A stretch of DNA of 64,000 bases from Chryseobacterium indologenes (GTDB lineage: Bacteria > Bacteroidota > Bacteroidia > Flavobacteriales > Weeksellaceae): NCBI RefSeq assembly GCF_002025665.1, contig NZ_CP018786.1:3348001-3412000 (forward strand), read 5' to 3'. Of the stretch, positions 26,393 to 38,590 are shown piece after piece; position 1 is the first letter of the stretch; each line of letters opens with the position of its first letter. The position numbers and the translations under genes were made by a program. The notes beneath the pieces are model-generated. The model had not been told where the DNA came from. It made no database searches and saw only the letters and a list, made by a program, of their open reading frames with translations.

Positions 26393-27187
26393 TTATATCT
26401 TCTGAACAGTTACATTGGTAACATTTCCGCTTCCTGTAGATCCTGTTTCTGTTGAAATAATCGTAGCATTTTGATTCGGAGCTGCTGTAAAACGAATCTG
26501 GTATCCCGCTGTAGGAGCAACAACTACAGTTGTATAATTCATCAGCTCACCTACAGTTCCTGAAGAAGCAACTGCATTATAATGGCTTCCTCTTCCCAGG
26601 TAATTAGCATCTGGTACAGGTCTGATACCAATAAGCAACTGAGTATCTGCAGGCATATTGGTAAAACTTGCCTGTAATGTTACCAGATAATTGCCAGCCT
26701 GATTAAAAGTCATTACTCCAGTTCCGGTATTATAGGAATAGAAAGGAGAAGTTGCTATTGGTGCAGCGAATAATAAAGTAGTAATTGTTGAAGAACTGAT
26801 GTTCTGGTTAGCTGCTAAACGTGCATGAAAAAGCGAATAAGCAGTAAAGTCTATAGTCTTCAGTACTCCGCTAGCATCAGCTACAACAACCCTGTCAGTT
26901 CCTCCGACGCCTATATTTGAATTAATATTACGGATACGGGCATTTCCGGACGCCACATCTAATTTTTCACTTGGAGAAGCGGTACCTATCCCTACTTTAG
27001 CAGTTGAGGTTACACTAAAATCATTATCCTGTTGGGCTACAGAAGGAACTCCTGTGGCAGGATTGTCTTTAGAACCGTCAATATGAAAAGTTGTCTGGGG
27101 ATTTTGAGTACCTATTCCCACTTGTGCGTACGAAATAACGCTTGAAGTGATAGCACACGCTATCATCATTGTCTGAATTTTTTTCAT
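26393..27187 (-). CDS. Secreted protein with VGIGTxxP repeats and C1q-like C-terminal domain
   Basis: 264 residues from MKKIQTMMIACAI (ATG 27185-27187); an upstream ATG would displace the signal peptide. After the signal there are two copies of the flavobacterial tail-fibre-like repeat (VGIGTQNPQTTFHID, VGIGTASPSEKLDV). Then comes a beta-rich C-terminus (FNQAGNYLVTLQASF, ADTQLLIGIRP) resembling a C1q/TNF-type jelly roll. Such proteins are abundant exported surface proteins of unknown function. Confidence 0.75.
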   Translation of the reverse strand: MKKIQTMMIACAITSSVISYAQVGIGTQNPQTTFHIDGSKDNPATGVPSVAQQDNDFSVTSTAKVGIGTASPSEKLDVASGNARIRNINSNIGVGGTDRVVVADASGVLKTIDFTAYSLFHARLAANQNISSSTITTLLFAAPIATSPFYSYNTGTGVMTFNQAGNYLVTLQASFTNMPADTQLLIGIRPVPDANYLGRGSHYNAVASSGTVGELMNYTTVVVAPTAGYQIRFTAAPNQNATIISTETGSTGSGNVTNVTVQKI

Positions 27188-27445
27188 TATTTGTTGTTTT
27201 TTCTTGCGACAAATTAACAAAAAATATACTGAAACCCAATGAATTATTAACAAGCACTTTATTTAAATGATGCAAAATATTAGTTTACAGTAATTTAATA
27301 TCATAAAAAACGCAACTAATCACAACTGATTGAATTATTGAAAGATAGCTCTATTTTTTCTCCAACAATGAAAAATTTACATACCACGTGGGAAGAAAGG
27401 GAAATAAGTGAATAAAAAACTCAGAACAACTAAAAAATATCAACA

Positions 27446-28423
27446 TCAGAATTTTCGCTCAATCACATAATCAAGCATAATATGTAACGACTTTCTTGCT
27501 TCAGAATCCGGAAACTCATTCAGAATATCTTTGGCTTTTTGCTGGAAATCTTTCATGATGGTAATAGCATATTCCAATCCACCAGAATTTTTAACAAATT
27601 CTATAAGCTCTTTTACACGCTTAGGATTGTTATTATATCGTTTTATGGTATCGAAATAGTATTTCCTGTCTTTTTCACTGGCGATCTTTAAGGTATGAAT
27701 CAAAGGCAGTGTCATTTTCTGTTCTTTAATATCAATCCCTACCGGTTTACCGATCACGTTTGAACTTAAATAGTCGAAAAGGTCATCCTTAATCTGAAAT
27801 GCCATTCCGGTAAAAGTACCAAAATCCATCATCTTCTTGGCAAGAGCTTCATCTGCATTATTGGAAAGAACACCTATTTCGCAACAGGCTGCTATCAGAG
27901 TAGCTGTTTTCTGACGGATAATTTCATAATACACCTCTTCAGTGATATCCAGTTTTCTGGCTTTTTCCAGCTGAAGAAGTTCTCCTTCAGACATTTCACG
28001 GATCGTTCTGGAAATTACCCCAAGCAGATCATAATCTTTGTGATCTGTGGAGAGTAAAACTGATTTTGACAAAAGATAATCCCCTACCAAAACCGCAATT
28101 TTATTCTTCCAAAGTGCATTGATTGAAAAGAAATTACGACGTTTAAAACTTTCATCCACCACGTCATCATGTACCAGAGTAGCCGTGTGGATCAGCTCGA
28201 TCATAGAAGCACCTCGATAGGTTTTTTCCGTTACCTCACCCACCAGTTTGGCACAAAGAAACACAAACATAGGACGCATCTGCTTTCCTTTGGTGGTAAC
28301 AATAAAACGGGTTACTTTATCCAATAAAGCTACTTTACTCTGCATTGACTCATAAAACTTCTGTTCAAAAAGTTTCATTTCATCATTGATCGGTCGTTTA
28401 ATCTCTTCTACTGTATTTGCCAC
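27446..28423 (-). CDS. Polyprenyl diphosphate synthase
   Basis: 325 residues. Both aspartate-rich motifs of trans-prenyltransferases are present: HDDVVDES (Asp86, Asp87, Asp90) and KDDLFDY (Asp213, Asp214, Asp217), with GKQMRP and KTATLIAA between. Length and pattern fit long-chain (octaprenyl-type) synthases that make the menaquinone side chain. Next upstream, 72 bp away on the same strand, is a secreted propeller-like protein. Confidence 0.9.
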   Translation of the reverse strand: MANTVEEIKRPINDEMKLFEQKFYESMQSKVALLDKVTRFIVTTKGKQMRPMFVFLCAKLVGEVTEKTYRGASMIELIHTATLVHDDVVDESFKRRNFFSINALWKNKIAVLVGDYLLSKSVLLSTDHKDYDLLGVISRTIREMSEGELLQLEKARKLDITEEVYYEIIRQKTATLIAACCEIGVLSNNADEALAKKMMDFGTFTGMAFQIKDDLFDYLSSNVIGKPVGIDIKEQKMTLPLIHTLKIASEKDRKYYFDTIKRYNNNPKRVKELIEFVKNSGGLEYAITIMKDFQQKAKDILNEFPDSEARKSLHIMLDYVIERKF

Positions 28424-28495
28424 AATCTGCGAATGCTGGGTGAATAATTATTAATTCTCACAAAGATAATTTTTTTCGCTCAATTTTAAGGTAAA

Positions 28496-29404
28496 TTAAT
28501 CTTTGAGTTGATCTTTCGGAATAAAATAAAAGGAAGGTTTTGTGGTTCCCAACGGAGATCTGAACTTTTCTCCTGAAATATAAATTCCCGTTTCATCTAC
28601 ACTTATTCCCTCAATCTGTGCTAATGAAAGCGCAGTCCCGAGGTAATAATGCTTTGGTTTTTCTTTAAAAAATATTCCTGGTTCGGTTTCTGTAAAAATA
28701 TCTAAAAAGACTTCTGTTTTCTTGGTATATCCTATTAAATAAAGCTTTTTATCAAAATAAGAAGCATCTGTAACCACAAAACCTGTTGTATAAGCTTCTA
28801 TTTTTTCTGCCTTTTGCAGTTCTGAAATATCAGGATCTACGATATAGTGTGAGGTTGCTTTTGAAGCCCATTCTTTGGTAAATACATGCAGCTTTCCATT
28901 CAAGTAGATCATGGCTTCTGCATCGAAGTCATTTTTTGTGTTTTTAGAGGTAAAATCAGTCTGTTCCGGATAATAAAAAAGAATTCTTGTTCCATCCAAA
29001 GCTCTTTCTGAACCGGGAATTTTAATGATATTAGCTGTATCAATACGTCCGTAAGGAACTTTATAGATCATCAGATCTTTCCTTGTTCCTGCATTATTTC
29101 CGAAATCTCCGATATAAAAATTTTTCCCATCATTGGCCAAAGCCTCCCAGTCCGTATTGATTACATTAGTTTTCAGCGTTCTGATAATTTCGCCGCTCTT
29201 TTTATCAATTTCAAAAAGTTCAGCAGCATTTCCACTGTCATTGAATGTGTAAAGTTTTCCATTTAAAATATTCAGTCCTGAGGTTTCCTCAATTTTATCA
29301 TCAAGATAACCTACTCTGTATTTTTTAATTTTCAGAAAATCGGTCTGCTGAGAAAATGCAGATTGACCAACGAAAAGAGCAATAATCAGAAGGAATTTTT
29401 TCAT
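28496..29404 (-). CDS. Exported protein, probable beta-propeller, unknown function
   Basis: 302 residues with a clear signal peptide (LLIIALFVGQSAFSQ). The rest consists of short repeated strand units (EETSGLNILNGKLYTFNDSG, DWEALANDGKNFYIGDFGNN, EAMIYLNGKLHVFTKEW, IEGISVDETGIYISGE) as in small beta-propellers such as SdiA-regulated or phytase-like proteins. No catalytic motif is identified. Confidence 0.6.
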   Translation of the reverse strand: MKKFLLIIALFVGQSAFSQQTDFLKIKKYRVGYLDDKIEETSGLNILNGKLYTFNDSGNAAELFEIDKKSGEIIRTLKTNVINTDWEALANDGKNFYIGDFGNNAGTRKDLMIYKVPYGRIDTANIIKIPGSERALDGTRILFYYPEQTDFTSKNTKNDFDAEAMIYLNGKLHVFTKEWASKATSHYIVDPDISELQKAEKIEAYTTGFVVTDASYFDKKLYLIGYTKKTEVFLDIFTETEPGIFFKEKPKHYYLGTALSLAQIEGISVDETGIYISGEKFRSPLGTTKPSFYFIPKDQLKD

Positions 29405-29473
29405 AAGACAAAAGTAGGGCTTTATTCTGAGGTGAGATTCGGGTTTCGGAATACGGGTTTGAGGGGAGAATGT

Positions 29474-29538
29474 AGATTCCTACAGAATGGACAAACTAAG
29501 CGTTTTTATTTATCCCACATTGTCATTCCGAAGGAATT
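29474..29538. repeat. Palindromic repeat R1 (diverged copy)
   Basis: Copy of the ~65-bp palindrome with end arms GATTCCTACAGAATGGACA and TGTCATTCCGAAGGAAT. Upstream bases 29430-29465 also resemble the C-rich (here G-rich) companion sequence found beside R2 and R5. Confidence 0.65.
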
Positions 29539-29635
29539 TAAATATTGTATGGAGTCAATGAAAAAAATTTTGGATTTTTGAAGAGATTTATTGTTTTGCT
29601 TATTCTCCGTTTTACTTTTTCTAACTTCTTAAAAA

Positions 29636-29664
29636 AGAAAAGCGGGTTAAAATAGCCCGCTTTT
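29636..29664 (-). terminator. Terminator after the sterol-desaturase-like gene
   Basis: AAAAGCGGG...CCCGCTTTT hairpin, with the inner arms extended by one or two pairs, 33 bp past the stop codon on the minus strand. It can act in both directions. Confidence 0.75.
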
Positions 29665-29696
29665 CACTTAGATTTCTATTGATTTTAAATCAGAAG

Positions 29697-30650
29697 TTAA
29701 GCCGTTTTCTGCTCTTTCTGATTTTGCTGTTGTTCTTTCTTTCTAGCCTGTCTTGCAAAATATTCTTTCTGATATTGCCTTACAGTCTTTCCGGTTCCAT
29801 CATGTCTCCATCCAGGTGAATTGAAAATATAATTAACTCTGTCTGTGAATTTTAATCCTGGCTGCTTCAGATCTTTCCAAATTTTTCTCCATTCATAAAA
29901 AAGAACAGTATCTGGTCTGTTATCCGGCATTTTTGGATAGATTCCATATTTCACGGGTACATTTGGATCTTCTTTTTGGAAGGTTCCAAATATTTTATCC
30001 CAGATAATGAGACACATTCCCATGTTTTTATCCAGATATTTCACGTTACATGCGTGGTGCACACGGTGATGGGAAGGTGTTACCAGAATATATTCCAGGA
30101 ATCCCATACTCTTCACAGTTTGTGTGTGTACCCATGTTCCATAAACCTGCCCGATGGCGTAAGCCACCATAATATGCCATGGATTGAATCCTAAAAATGC
30201 AAGCGGTGAAAAATACAAATATCTGTAAAGTGGCTGTAATACGGGGCTTCTGAATCCTGTTGTCAGGTTAAAATACTCTGAACTGTGATGCGTAATATGA
30301 ACTGCCCAGAATGCTCTGGAACGGTGGTCCACATAATGCAGCACATAATAAGCAAAGTCTGTGATGATAAAACATGCCAGCAAATACCAGATGCTGAGAT
30401 CCCATGAAAAAAGTCTGTGATGGTAAAAGAAAAACATCACTCCCATGGCAAATGCCTTCATGATAAGGTCTAGGCCAAAGTTCATCAATGCAAGATAAAC
30501 ATTGGTAGCAAGATCTTTTCCACTATATAGCTTAGCTTCTGAAACGTGGCTGTAAATCATTTCAGCTAAAATAACAGTAGCATGCAATGGAATAGCCCAT
30601 GCATAAACATTTTCCAGCCCATCCTCGCTCATAAGAAAATCCATCATCAC
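29697..30650 (-). CDS. Sterol desaturase / fatty acid hydroxylase superfamily membrane protein
   Basis: 317 residues, with about five hydrophobic segments and the di-iron histidine clusters of the superfamily: HYVDHRSRAFWAVHITHHSSE and, later, THHRVHH-like SHHRVHHACN. It would hydroxylate or desaturate a lipid at the inner membrane with a di-iron centre. The substrate is unknown. A basic, Gln-rich tail (QARKKEQQQNQKEQKTA) follows the catalytic domain. The -7 box TACCTTTG is at 30671-30664. Confidence 0.8.
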   Translation of the reverse strand: MMMDFLMSEDGLENVYAWAIPLHATVILAEMIYSHVSEAKLYSGKDLATNVYLALMNFGLDLIMKAFAMGVMFFFYHHRLFSWDLSIWYLLACFIITDFAYYVLHYVDHRSRAFWAVHITHHSSEYFNLTTGFRSPVLQPLYRYLYFSPLAFLGFNPWHIMVAYAIGQVYGTWVHTQTVKSMGFLEYILVTPSHHRVHHACNVKYLDKNMGMCLIIWDKIFGTFQKEDPNVPVKYGIYPKMPDNRPDTVLFYEWRKIWKDLKQPGLKFTDRVNYIFNSPGWRHDGTGKTVRQYQKEYFARQARKKEQQQNQKEQKTA

Positions 30651-30663
30651 AAAATAATTTGTG

Positions 30664-30671
30664 CAAAGGTA
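30664..30671 (-). promoter_or_regulatory. -7 box of the sterol-desaturase-like gene
   Basis: TACCTTTGC on the minus strand, 13 bp before the ATG, matches TAnnTTTG(C). No clear -33 TTG at optimal distance. Confidence 0.45.
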
Positions 30672-30721
30672 GGGTTTTAACCTATTTTTTATGAAAGTTT
30701 TAGGCTTTTTTTAAGGAAATT

Positions 30722-31756
30722 TTAATCTGTTGTTTTGTTGGCCAACTGTCCGCAAGCGGCATCAATATCACCTCCACGGCTTCTTCTGACCATTACAGTT
30801 ACCCCTGCGTTTTCAAGCTGTCTGATGTAATTTTCTTCAGCCTGTTTGTTGCACTGATCATATTTTCCATCTCCGATCGGGTTGTACTGGATAAGATTTA
30901 CTTTTGAAGGAACCTGTTTGCAATATTTGATTAAAGCTTTAATGTCTTCGTCACCGTCATTGATTCCTTTCCATACGCAGTATTCAAAAGTAATCACAGA
31001 ACCTGTCTTCTGATACCAGTACTGAAGGGCCTCCATAATATCCGTCAACGGGAATTTATCAGAGAAAGGCATGATCTCATTACGCTTGGATTCGATAGCA
31101 GAGTGAAGGGATAAAGCCAGCTTCACACGCAGTTCGTCATCTGCAAGCATTTTGATCATCTTAGGAATACCGGATGTAGAAACGGTAATTCTTCTTGGAG
31201 ACATTCCCAAACCTTCCGGCTGGGTAATTTTTTTGATGGCTTCCACTACGTTTTTGTAATTCATCATCGGCTCTCCCATTCCCATAAATACGATATTGGA
31301 AAGCGGTCTGTCAAAATACATTCTGCTCTGGCTGTCAATCAGAGCTACCTGATCTACAATTTCAGCAACTTCAAGATTTCTCATCCTTTTCAGTCTTGCT
31401 GTAGCACAGAATTCGCAGTTTAATGAGCATCCTACCTGTGAAGACACACAGGCTGTAGTTCTCGTTTCTGTAGGAATAAGAACAGATTCCACCATCAGCC
31501 CGTCGTGAAGTTTCACTCCGTTTTTGATGGTTCCGTCAGAGCTTTTTTGAAGAAGGTCTACGGAAACAGGATTAATGGTATATTCTTCCGAAATTCTCTC
31601 ACGAAGTGATTTGGAAAGATTCGTCATTTCGTCAATCGAATGGAGGTTTTTACTCCATAGCCAGTCATAGACCTGTTTCGCACGAAACGGTTTTTCTCCT
31701 AAAGATACAAAGTAGTCTTTAAGCTGGTCTAATGATAATGTACGGATATCTTTCAT
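30722..31756 (-). CDS. rlmN: 23S rRNA (adenine(2503)-C(2))-methyltransferase RlmN
   Basis: 344 residues. The radical-SAM cluster is CSLNCEFC (Cys110, Cys114, Cys117), and the methyl-carrying cysteine near the C-terminus is Cys335 in DAACGQLA. GEPMMNY, LSLHSAIESKRNEIMPF and the GGDID motif are as in RlmN. It methylates A2503 of 23S rRNA and A37 of some tRNAs. It sits 70 bp downstream of queA on the same strand, both genes being translation-related. Confidence 0.95.
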   Translation of the reverse strand: MKDIRTLSLDQLKDYFVSLGEKPFRAKQVYDWLWSKNLHSIDEMTNLSKSLRERISEEYTINPVSVDLLQKSSDGTIKNGVKLHDGLMVESVLIPTETRTTACVSSQVGCSLNCEFCATARLKRMRNLEVAEIVDQVALIDSQSRMYFDRPLSNIVFMGMGEPMMNYKNVVEAIKKITQPEGLGMSPRRITVSTSGIPKMIKMLADDELRVKLALSLHSAIESKRNEIMPFSDKFPLTDIMEALQYWYQKTGSVITFEYCVWKGINDGDEDIKALIKYCKQVPSKVNLIQYNPIGDGKYDQCNKQAEENYIRQLENAGVTVMVRRSRGGDIDAACGQLANKTTD

Positions 31757-31826
31757 TGTAAGGTTGTAGATTTTAGGTGGCAGGTTGCAGATACTATTAC
31801 CTGCAACCTTTTACCTATTATCTTTT

Positions 31827-32876
31827 TTATAGAATTAACATTGCGTCACCGTAAGAATAGAATTTATACTTTTCTTTTACGGCTTCTTCATAAGCATGCA
31901 TGATGAAATCTCTTCCTGCAAATGCAGCAATCATCATAATTAAAGTAGACTTCGGTGTGTGGAAGTTGGTGATCATTGAGTTAGCAACTCCGAAATCGTG
32001 AGGTGGATAAATGAATTTATTAGTCCATCCGTTGAAAGCAGAGATTTTTTTGTTTGAAGAAACAGAAGTTTCCAATGCTCTCATCGTAGTAGTACCTACT
32101 GCACAAACTCTTCTGTGAGTTTCTACTGCTTTGTTGATAATCGCAGCATTTTTCTCATCAATGATGATCTCTTCAGACTCCATTTTGTGCTTAGAAAGAT
32201 CTTCTACCTCAATCGGGTTGAATGTTCCCAATCCTACGTGAAGCGTTACTTCAGCAAAATTAATTCCTTTGATCTCTAATCTCTTCATCAAATGCTTAGA
32301 GAAGTGAAGTCCAGCTGTAGGTGCAGCTACTGCTCCTTCTACTTTTGCATAGATCGTCTGATATCTTTCAGCATCTTCCGGCTCTACCGCTCTTTTGATA
32401 TATTTTGGAAGCGGAGTTTCTCCCAATTCTTTCAATTTCGTTCTGAATTCGTCGTAAGAACCGTCGAATAAGAATCTTAATGTTCTTCCTCTTGAAGTCG
32501 TGTTATCAATTACCTCAGCTACCAAAGACTCATCTTCTGTGAAGAATAATTTGTTACCAATTCTGATTTTTCTTGCAGGATCTACCAAAACGTCCCAAAC
32601 TCTTGTTTCTTTATCAAGCTCTCTTAATAAGAAAACTTCAATTTTAGCACCTGTTTTTTCTTTATTTCCGTAAAGACGTGCAGGGAAAACTTTTGTATTG
32701 TTGAAGATGAACAAATCTTCTTCATCAAAATAATCCACAACATCCTTGAATAATTTGTGCTCGATAGTTTGTGTTTTTCTATCAAGTACCATTAATCTCG
32801 CTTCGTCTCTGTGCTCTGATGGGTGTTCTGCTAATAATTCCGCAGGAAGATCAAAATTAAAATCTGATGTTTTCAT
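31827..32876 (-). CDS. queA: tRNA preQ1(34) S-adenosylmethionine ribosyltransferase-isomerase QueA
   Basis: 349 residues. The family blocks are present: [64 protein letters not shown]-like [13 protein letters not shown] and [18 protein letters not shown]. The enzyme transfers ribosyl from SAM to preQ1 in tRNA to form epoxyqueuosine. A textbook Bacteroidota promoter precedes it (32932-32963). Confidence 0.95.
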   Translation of the reverse strand: MKTSDFNFDLPAELLAEHPSEHRDEARLMVLDRKTQTIEHKLFKDVVDYFDEEDLFIFNNTKVFPARLYGNKEKTGAKIEVFLLRELDKETRVWDVLVDPARKIRIGNKLFFTEDESLVAEVIDNTTSRGRTLRFLFDGSYDEFRTKLKELGETPLPKYIKRAVEPEDAERYQTIYAKVEGAVAAPTAGLHFSKHLMKRLEIKGINFAEVTLHVGLGTFNPIEVEDLSKHKMESEEIIIDEKNAAIINKAVETHRRVCAVGTTTMRALETSVSSNKKISAFNGWTNKFIYPPHDFGVANSMITNFHTPKSTLIMMIAAFAGRDFIMHAYEEAVKEKYKFYSYGDAMLIL

Positions 32877-32931
32877 TTTTTAAATTACGGTTTAAAAATT
32901 ATTGAAATTACAAGGTGTAATTTTCGGAGTG

Positions 32932-32963
32932 CAAATATACAACATTGAACACCCCTTTGTCAA
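32932..32963 (-). promoter_or_regulatory. queA promoter
   Basis: On the minus strand TTG (32963-32961), 21 bp, TATATTTG (32939-32932), followed by C. It is a full match to the Bacteroidota consensus, 55 bp upstream of the queA ATG. Confidence 0.65.
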
Positions 32964-33051
32964 GTATTATTTACAATCAAATATAAAACCGTGATTTTAC
33001 GGGGATTTCCAAGGCATAAAAAGAGTATTTTTGGAAAAATTACAATTTATT

Positions 33052-33768
33052 ATGGAATCTGTAAGTACAATATACTTCATTGATAATCCGTATCCTAATG
33101 GCCACAAAATTGAAACTTTCAGCTGGAGCGGAAGAATTGACGAGTATGGATTTATCTGGTTTGATTTTCATTTAAAAACTGAAAATTATTACACCAATGA
33201 TGATGAAAACAGTGAAGAAGAAAACGAAGATCTGTCCGAGTGGAACTCCAAAATAGTATGGGAAAACTACCATGCCTGTACATTGTCATCCAACTATTGG
33301 GGCGAACAAAGAGGAATCAAAATTAACAACCTTGATGAAAAACTTGACTTCGATACAGTTGTTAAAAACGATCTTTTCAGTAATGATCTCCCTTCTGAAC
33401 AGCGTTTTGATGATGATGGCCTTGCCTTCAATATTTATCTGTTGGGGCATGACAGCAGTGCAGGACATCAGATCCAGTTTTCAAAAACAGACAATAACAA
33501 ATATGATATTATATGGACGGGTAAAATAGCATTGACCTATGCTGGTGATGACGAATTTTCGCATGATTTCAAAGCGCAAATTTTCAATGCTGAATTTGAA
33601 GGTTTTCATTATCCTAAAACCTGGTCACTGGAAAAAGCAACTGAAATGTTCAAAACCAGACTTGCCAATTTTGAAAAGTATGAATTTGTAGATCTGAATC
33701 CTAAAAGTAACAAAAGGGAGTATAAACTCGACAAACTAAGTAATAACACTATAAAAACAACAAATTAA
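33052..33768 (+). CDS. Conserved-looking acidic protein, unknown function
   Basis: 238 residues from ATG 33052 (a TTG seven codons earlier is less likely). It has no signal peptide or membrane segment, an acidic insert at DDENSEEENED and many aromatic strand patterns (YGFIWFDFHL, YDIIWTGKIALTYAG). It ends 12 bp before the AIM24 gene, so the two are probably one operon. No family recognised. Confidence 0.65.
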   Translation: MESVSTIYFIDNPYPNGHKIETFSWSGRIDEYGFIWFDFHLKTENYYTNDDENSEEENEDLSEWNSKIVWENYHACTLSSNYWGEQRGIKINNLDEKLDFDTVVKNDLFSNDLPSEQRFDDDGLAFNIYLLGHDSSAGHQIQFSKTDNNKYDIIWTGKIALTYAGDDEFSHDFKAQIFNAEFEGFHYPKTWSLEKATEMFKTRLANFEKYEFVDLNPKSNKREYKLDKLSNNTIKTTN

Positions 33769-33780
33769 AAAATTATCATT

Positions 33781-34473
33781 ATGAGTAAATATTCAATTGA
33801 AGCATTTATCAACGAAACGAAAGAGAATCCGCAGCAAAGAGATTATTTTGAGCTGGAGACGAAACATCTTCTGGAAATCAACCTTAATAATCAGGCAGTA
33901 TGGACTAAAAGAGGAAGTATGGTAAGCTATGTGGGAAATATCAATTTTGAAAGACAGGGAATGCTGTCCGGAGGAATTGGAAATCTTTTGAAGAAAGCTA
34001 TCAGCGGTGAAGGAGCCAAGCTTATGAAAGCAGAAGGAACCGGAAAACTATATGTAGCAGATTCCAGTAAAAAAGTCCGTATTCTTTATCTGAATAATGA
34101 ATCTGTATGTGTAAACGGAAATGATATTCTTGCCCATGAACAAAGCGTAAAAAGTGATATCACCATGCTGAAAAGTATTGCAGGAATGATGTCCGGAGGG
34201 CTTTTTCAGGCAAAACTTTCAGGAACGGGACATATTGCTATTACCACTCACGGAGATCCTTTAACCCTACTTGTAACTCCTGACACTCCTGTATTTACAG
34301 ATCCTAATGCCACAGTTGCATGGTCTGGAAACCTAAGCCCGGAACTGAAAACGAATGTTTCTTTCAAAAGCCTTATCGGCAGAGGAAGCGGTGAAGAATT
34401 CCAGATGAAGTTTTCAGGACATGGATGGGTACTGATTCAGCCTTATGAAGAGGTATACTATATGGAAAAATAA
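33781..34473 (+). CDS. AIM24-family protein
   Basis: 230 residues. Beta-rich, with AIM24 features: FELETKHLLEINLNNQAVWTKRGSMVSYVG, GEGAKLMKAEGTGKLYVAD, FQAKLSGTGHIAITTHGDP and a C-terminal GEEFQMKFSGHGWVLIQP. Bacterial members have no settled role. It is preceded by an acidic hypothetical gene (12-bp gap) and followed 56 bp later by the M61 peptidase. Confidence 0.8.
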   Translation: MSKYSIEAFINETKENPQQRDYFELETKHLLEINLNNQAVWTKRGSMVSYVGNINFERQGMLSGGIGNLLKKAISGEGAKLMKAEGTGKLYVADSSKKVRILYLNNESVCVNGNDILAHEQSVKSDITMLKSIAGMMSGGLFQAKLSGTGHIAITTHGDPLTLLVTPDTPVFTDPNATVAWSGNLSPELKTNVSFKSLIGRGSGEEFQMKFSGHGWVLIQPYEEVYYMEK

Positions 34474-34529
34474 ACCAGACCAACCTTAGAGGTGATTTAA
34501 AATATTCGTAATCATTAAAATTGCATCCA

Positions 34530-36065
34530 GTGAATACCCTTATAAAACTATTTTTCGTGATCATTCTACTTCCTAATGTAATGATTGCTCAGACTTCAAA
34601 AAAAAATTACGAATATTCTATTGATCTTCTTCATATGAACAATGATGAAGTCCGGGTATCTTTTTCGCCCCCAAAGAATAATCTTAAACAGGGCAAATTT
34701 ATCATCCCCAAACTGGTACCCGGGTTTTATCAGGCTATGAATTTCGGACAATATGTTTCTGATTTCTCAGCCACCGATAAAAACGGTAAAAAAGTAGTAA
34801 CCGAACGTCTGGATAAAAACAGCTGGATGGTACACGATCTCAACCGGGTAAAGAAAATATCCTATCAGGTAGCTGACGGGTGGGACTCTTTGGAAAAAGA
34901 ATCTAATGAAGCCAGATCTGCCGGCAGTATGTTTATAAAAGACAGCGTTTTTGTCATCAATTATAATTCTTTAATAGGATATTTTGAGGAAATGAAAGAG
35001 ATTCCTTATCAGATTACCATTACAAAGAACAAGGATTTTTACGCTTCTTCTGCTTTAGATTATCAACAGAAAAATAAAAATACGGATATGGTTTGGGCAA
35101 AGGATTACCGCGAACTGGTAGATTCTCCTGTTTTATATTCTGTTCCTGATACCACCTGGCTGAAAATAGGTCATACCAAAGTACTTGTATCATTCTACAA
35201 CAAAAAGGAAAGACATTACTCCAAAACAATTGCCCACGAAATAGAAAACATCCTGAAAAATCAGCAGGCTTATCTTGGCGGAACATTACCTGTCAAAAAA
35301 TATGCTTTTCTGATTTATTATGAATCTTCCCATGAGAATGGATTTTTAGGAGACGGGCTTGAACATTCCCACTCTACGGTCTGTCTGTACCGTTCCGGAA
35401 GTATGAAGTTTCTTCCAAATGCTCTGAACAGAGTGGCTTCTCACGAATTTTTCCATGTGGTTACCCCACTCAACATTCATTCAGGAGAAATTCAGCATTA
35501 TGATTTCCTGAATCCTGTGATGTCTCAACACCTTTGGTTATATGAAGGAATGACGGAGTATGCAACCATTCATATGCCTATCAAACAAAAAATGATCAGT
35601 CTGGAAGATTTTGAAAAAAGTCTGGAAGAAAAGATCAATGGTATGAAAGCATTTGACAACACTCTATCTTTAACAGAAATGAGTAAAAAATCTATGGAAA
35701 GACAAGATCAATATATGAATTTTTATCTGAAAGGAGCATTACTCGGGTTGTGTCTGGATATAAGATTAAGAGAACTTTCTAACGGTAAAACAGGAACTCA
35801 GGATCTGATGCAGATGCTTATGAAAAAGTATGGAGCAGGTAAATATTTCAATGATGATGAGCTTTTTGATGAGATTACAAAAATGACCTTTCCGGAAATC
35901 CGTACATTTTTCAGAGATTATGTAGAAGGTACTCAACCCATTCCTTTAAAAGAATACCTGGAAAAAGCAGGATTCAACTATGATGAAACTAATGGAAAAG
36001 TAACTCCTGTTTCCAATCCCGATTCAAAACAAGTTGCATTAAGAAAAGCCTGGATCAATCAATAA
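34530..36065 (+). CDS. Exported M61-family metallopeptidase
   Basis: 511 residues from the GTG at 34530 (TTG at 34521 is the alternative; no ATG gives a complete signal peptide). The signal ends at VMIAQ. The zinc site is HEFFH (about His305-Glu306-His309) with the downstream Glu in LWLYEGMTEYATIH. The N-terminal beta domain (YEYSIDLLHMNNDEVRVSF, GFYQAMNFGQYV) and length fit glycyl-aminopeptidase-type M61 proteins. A C-terminal PDZ domain, common in the family, is not obvious here. Confidence 0.85.
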   Translation: MNTLIKLFFVIILLPNVMIAQTSKKNYEYSIDLLHMNNDEVRVSFSPPKNNLKQGKFIIPKLVPGFYQAMNFGQYVSDFSATDKNGKKVVTERLDKNSWMVHDLNRVKKISYQVADGWDSLEKESNEARSAGSMFIKDSVFVINYNSLIGYFEEMKEIPYQITITKNKDFYASSALDYQQKNKNTDMVWAKDYRELVDSPVLYSVPDTTWLKIGHTKVLVSFYNKKERHYSKTIAHEIENILKNQQAYLGGTLPVKKYAFLIYYESSHENGFLGDGLEHSHSTVCLYRSGSMKFLPNALNRVASHEFFHVVTPLNIHSGEIQHYDFLNPVMSQHLWLYEGMTEYATIHMPIKQKMISLEDFEKSLEEKINGMKAFDNTLSLTEMSKKSMERQDQYMNFYLKGALLGLCLDIRLRELSNGKTGTQDLMQMLMKKYGAGKYFNDDELFDEITKMTFPEIRTFFRDYVEGTQPIPLKEYLEKAGFNYDETNGKVTPVSNPDSKQVALRKAWINQ

Positions 36066-36288
36066 ATTTTCACGCATATAACAAAATATGTAAAAAAAAT
36101 ATAAATGATCAAAATAAAGAAAAAAGCGAAAATTAATAATCTATACATCAACAATTCCAAAATCATTCAACTTTAAAATCCAACAACTCACAAATTCTTA
36201 CCAACTACCTTTATTACTTCATTATCCTATTATCTATCACTTTATCGGGATTTACAAAAGTTTTAATATATTTAAGAAAAAATAATAG

Positions 36289-38580
<2,292 letters not shown>

Positions 38581-38590
<10 letters not shown>

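Noticed and set aside
31782..31809. AGGTTGCAG...CTGCAACCT hairpin as a terminator of queA
   Set aside because: The run of T lies on the plus strand, but transcription here is minus. More likely a small repeat; queA-rlmN read-through remains possible.
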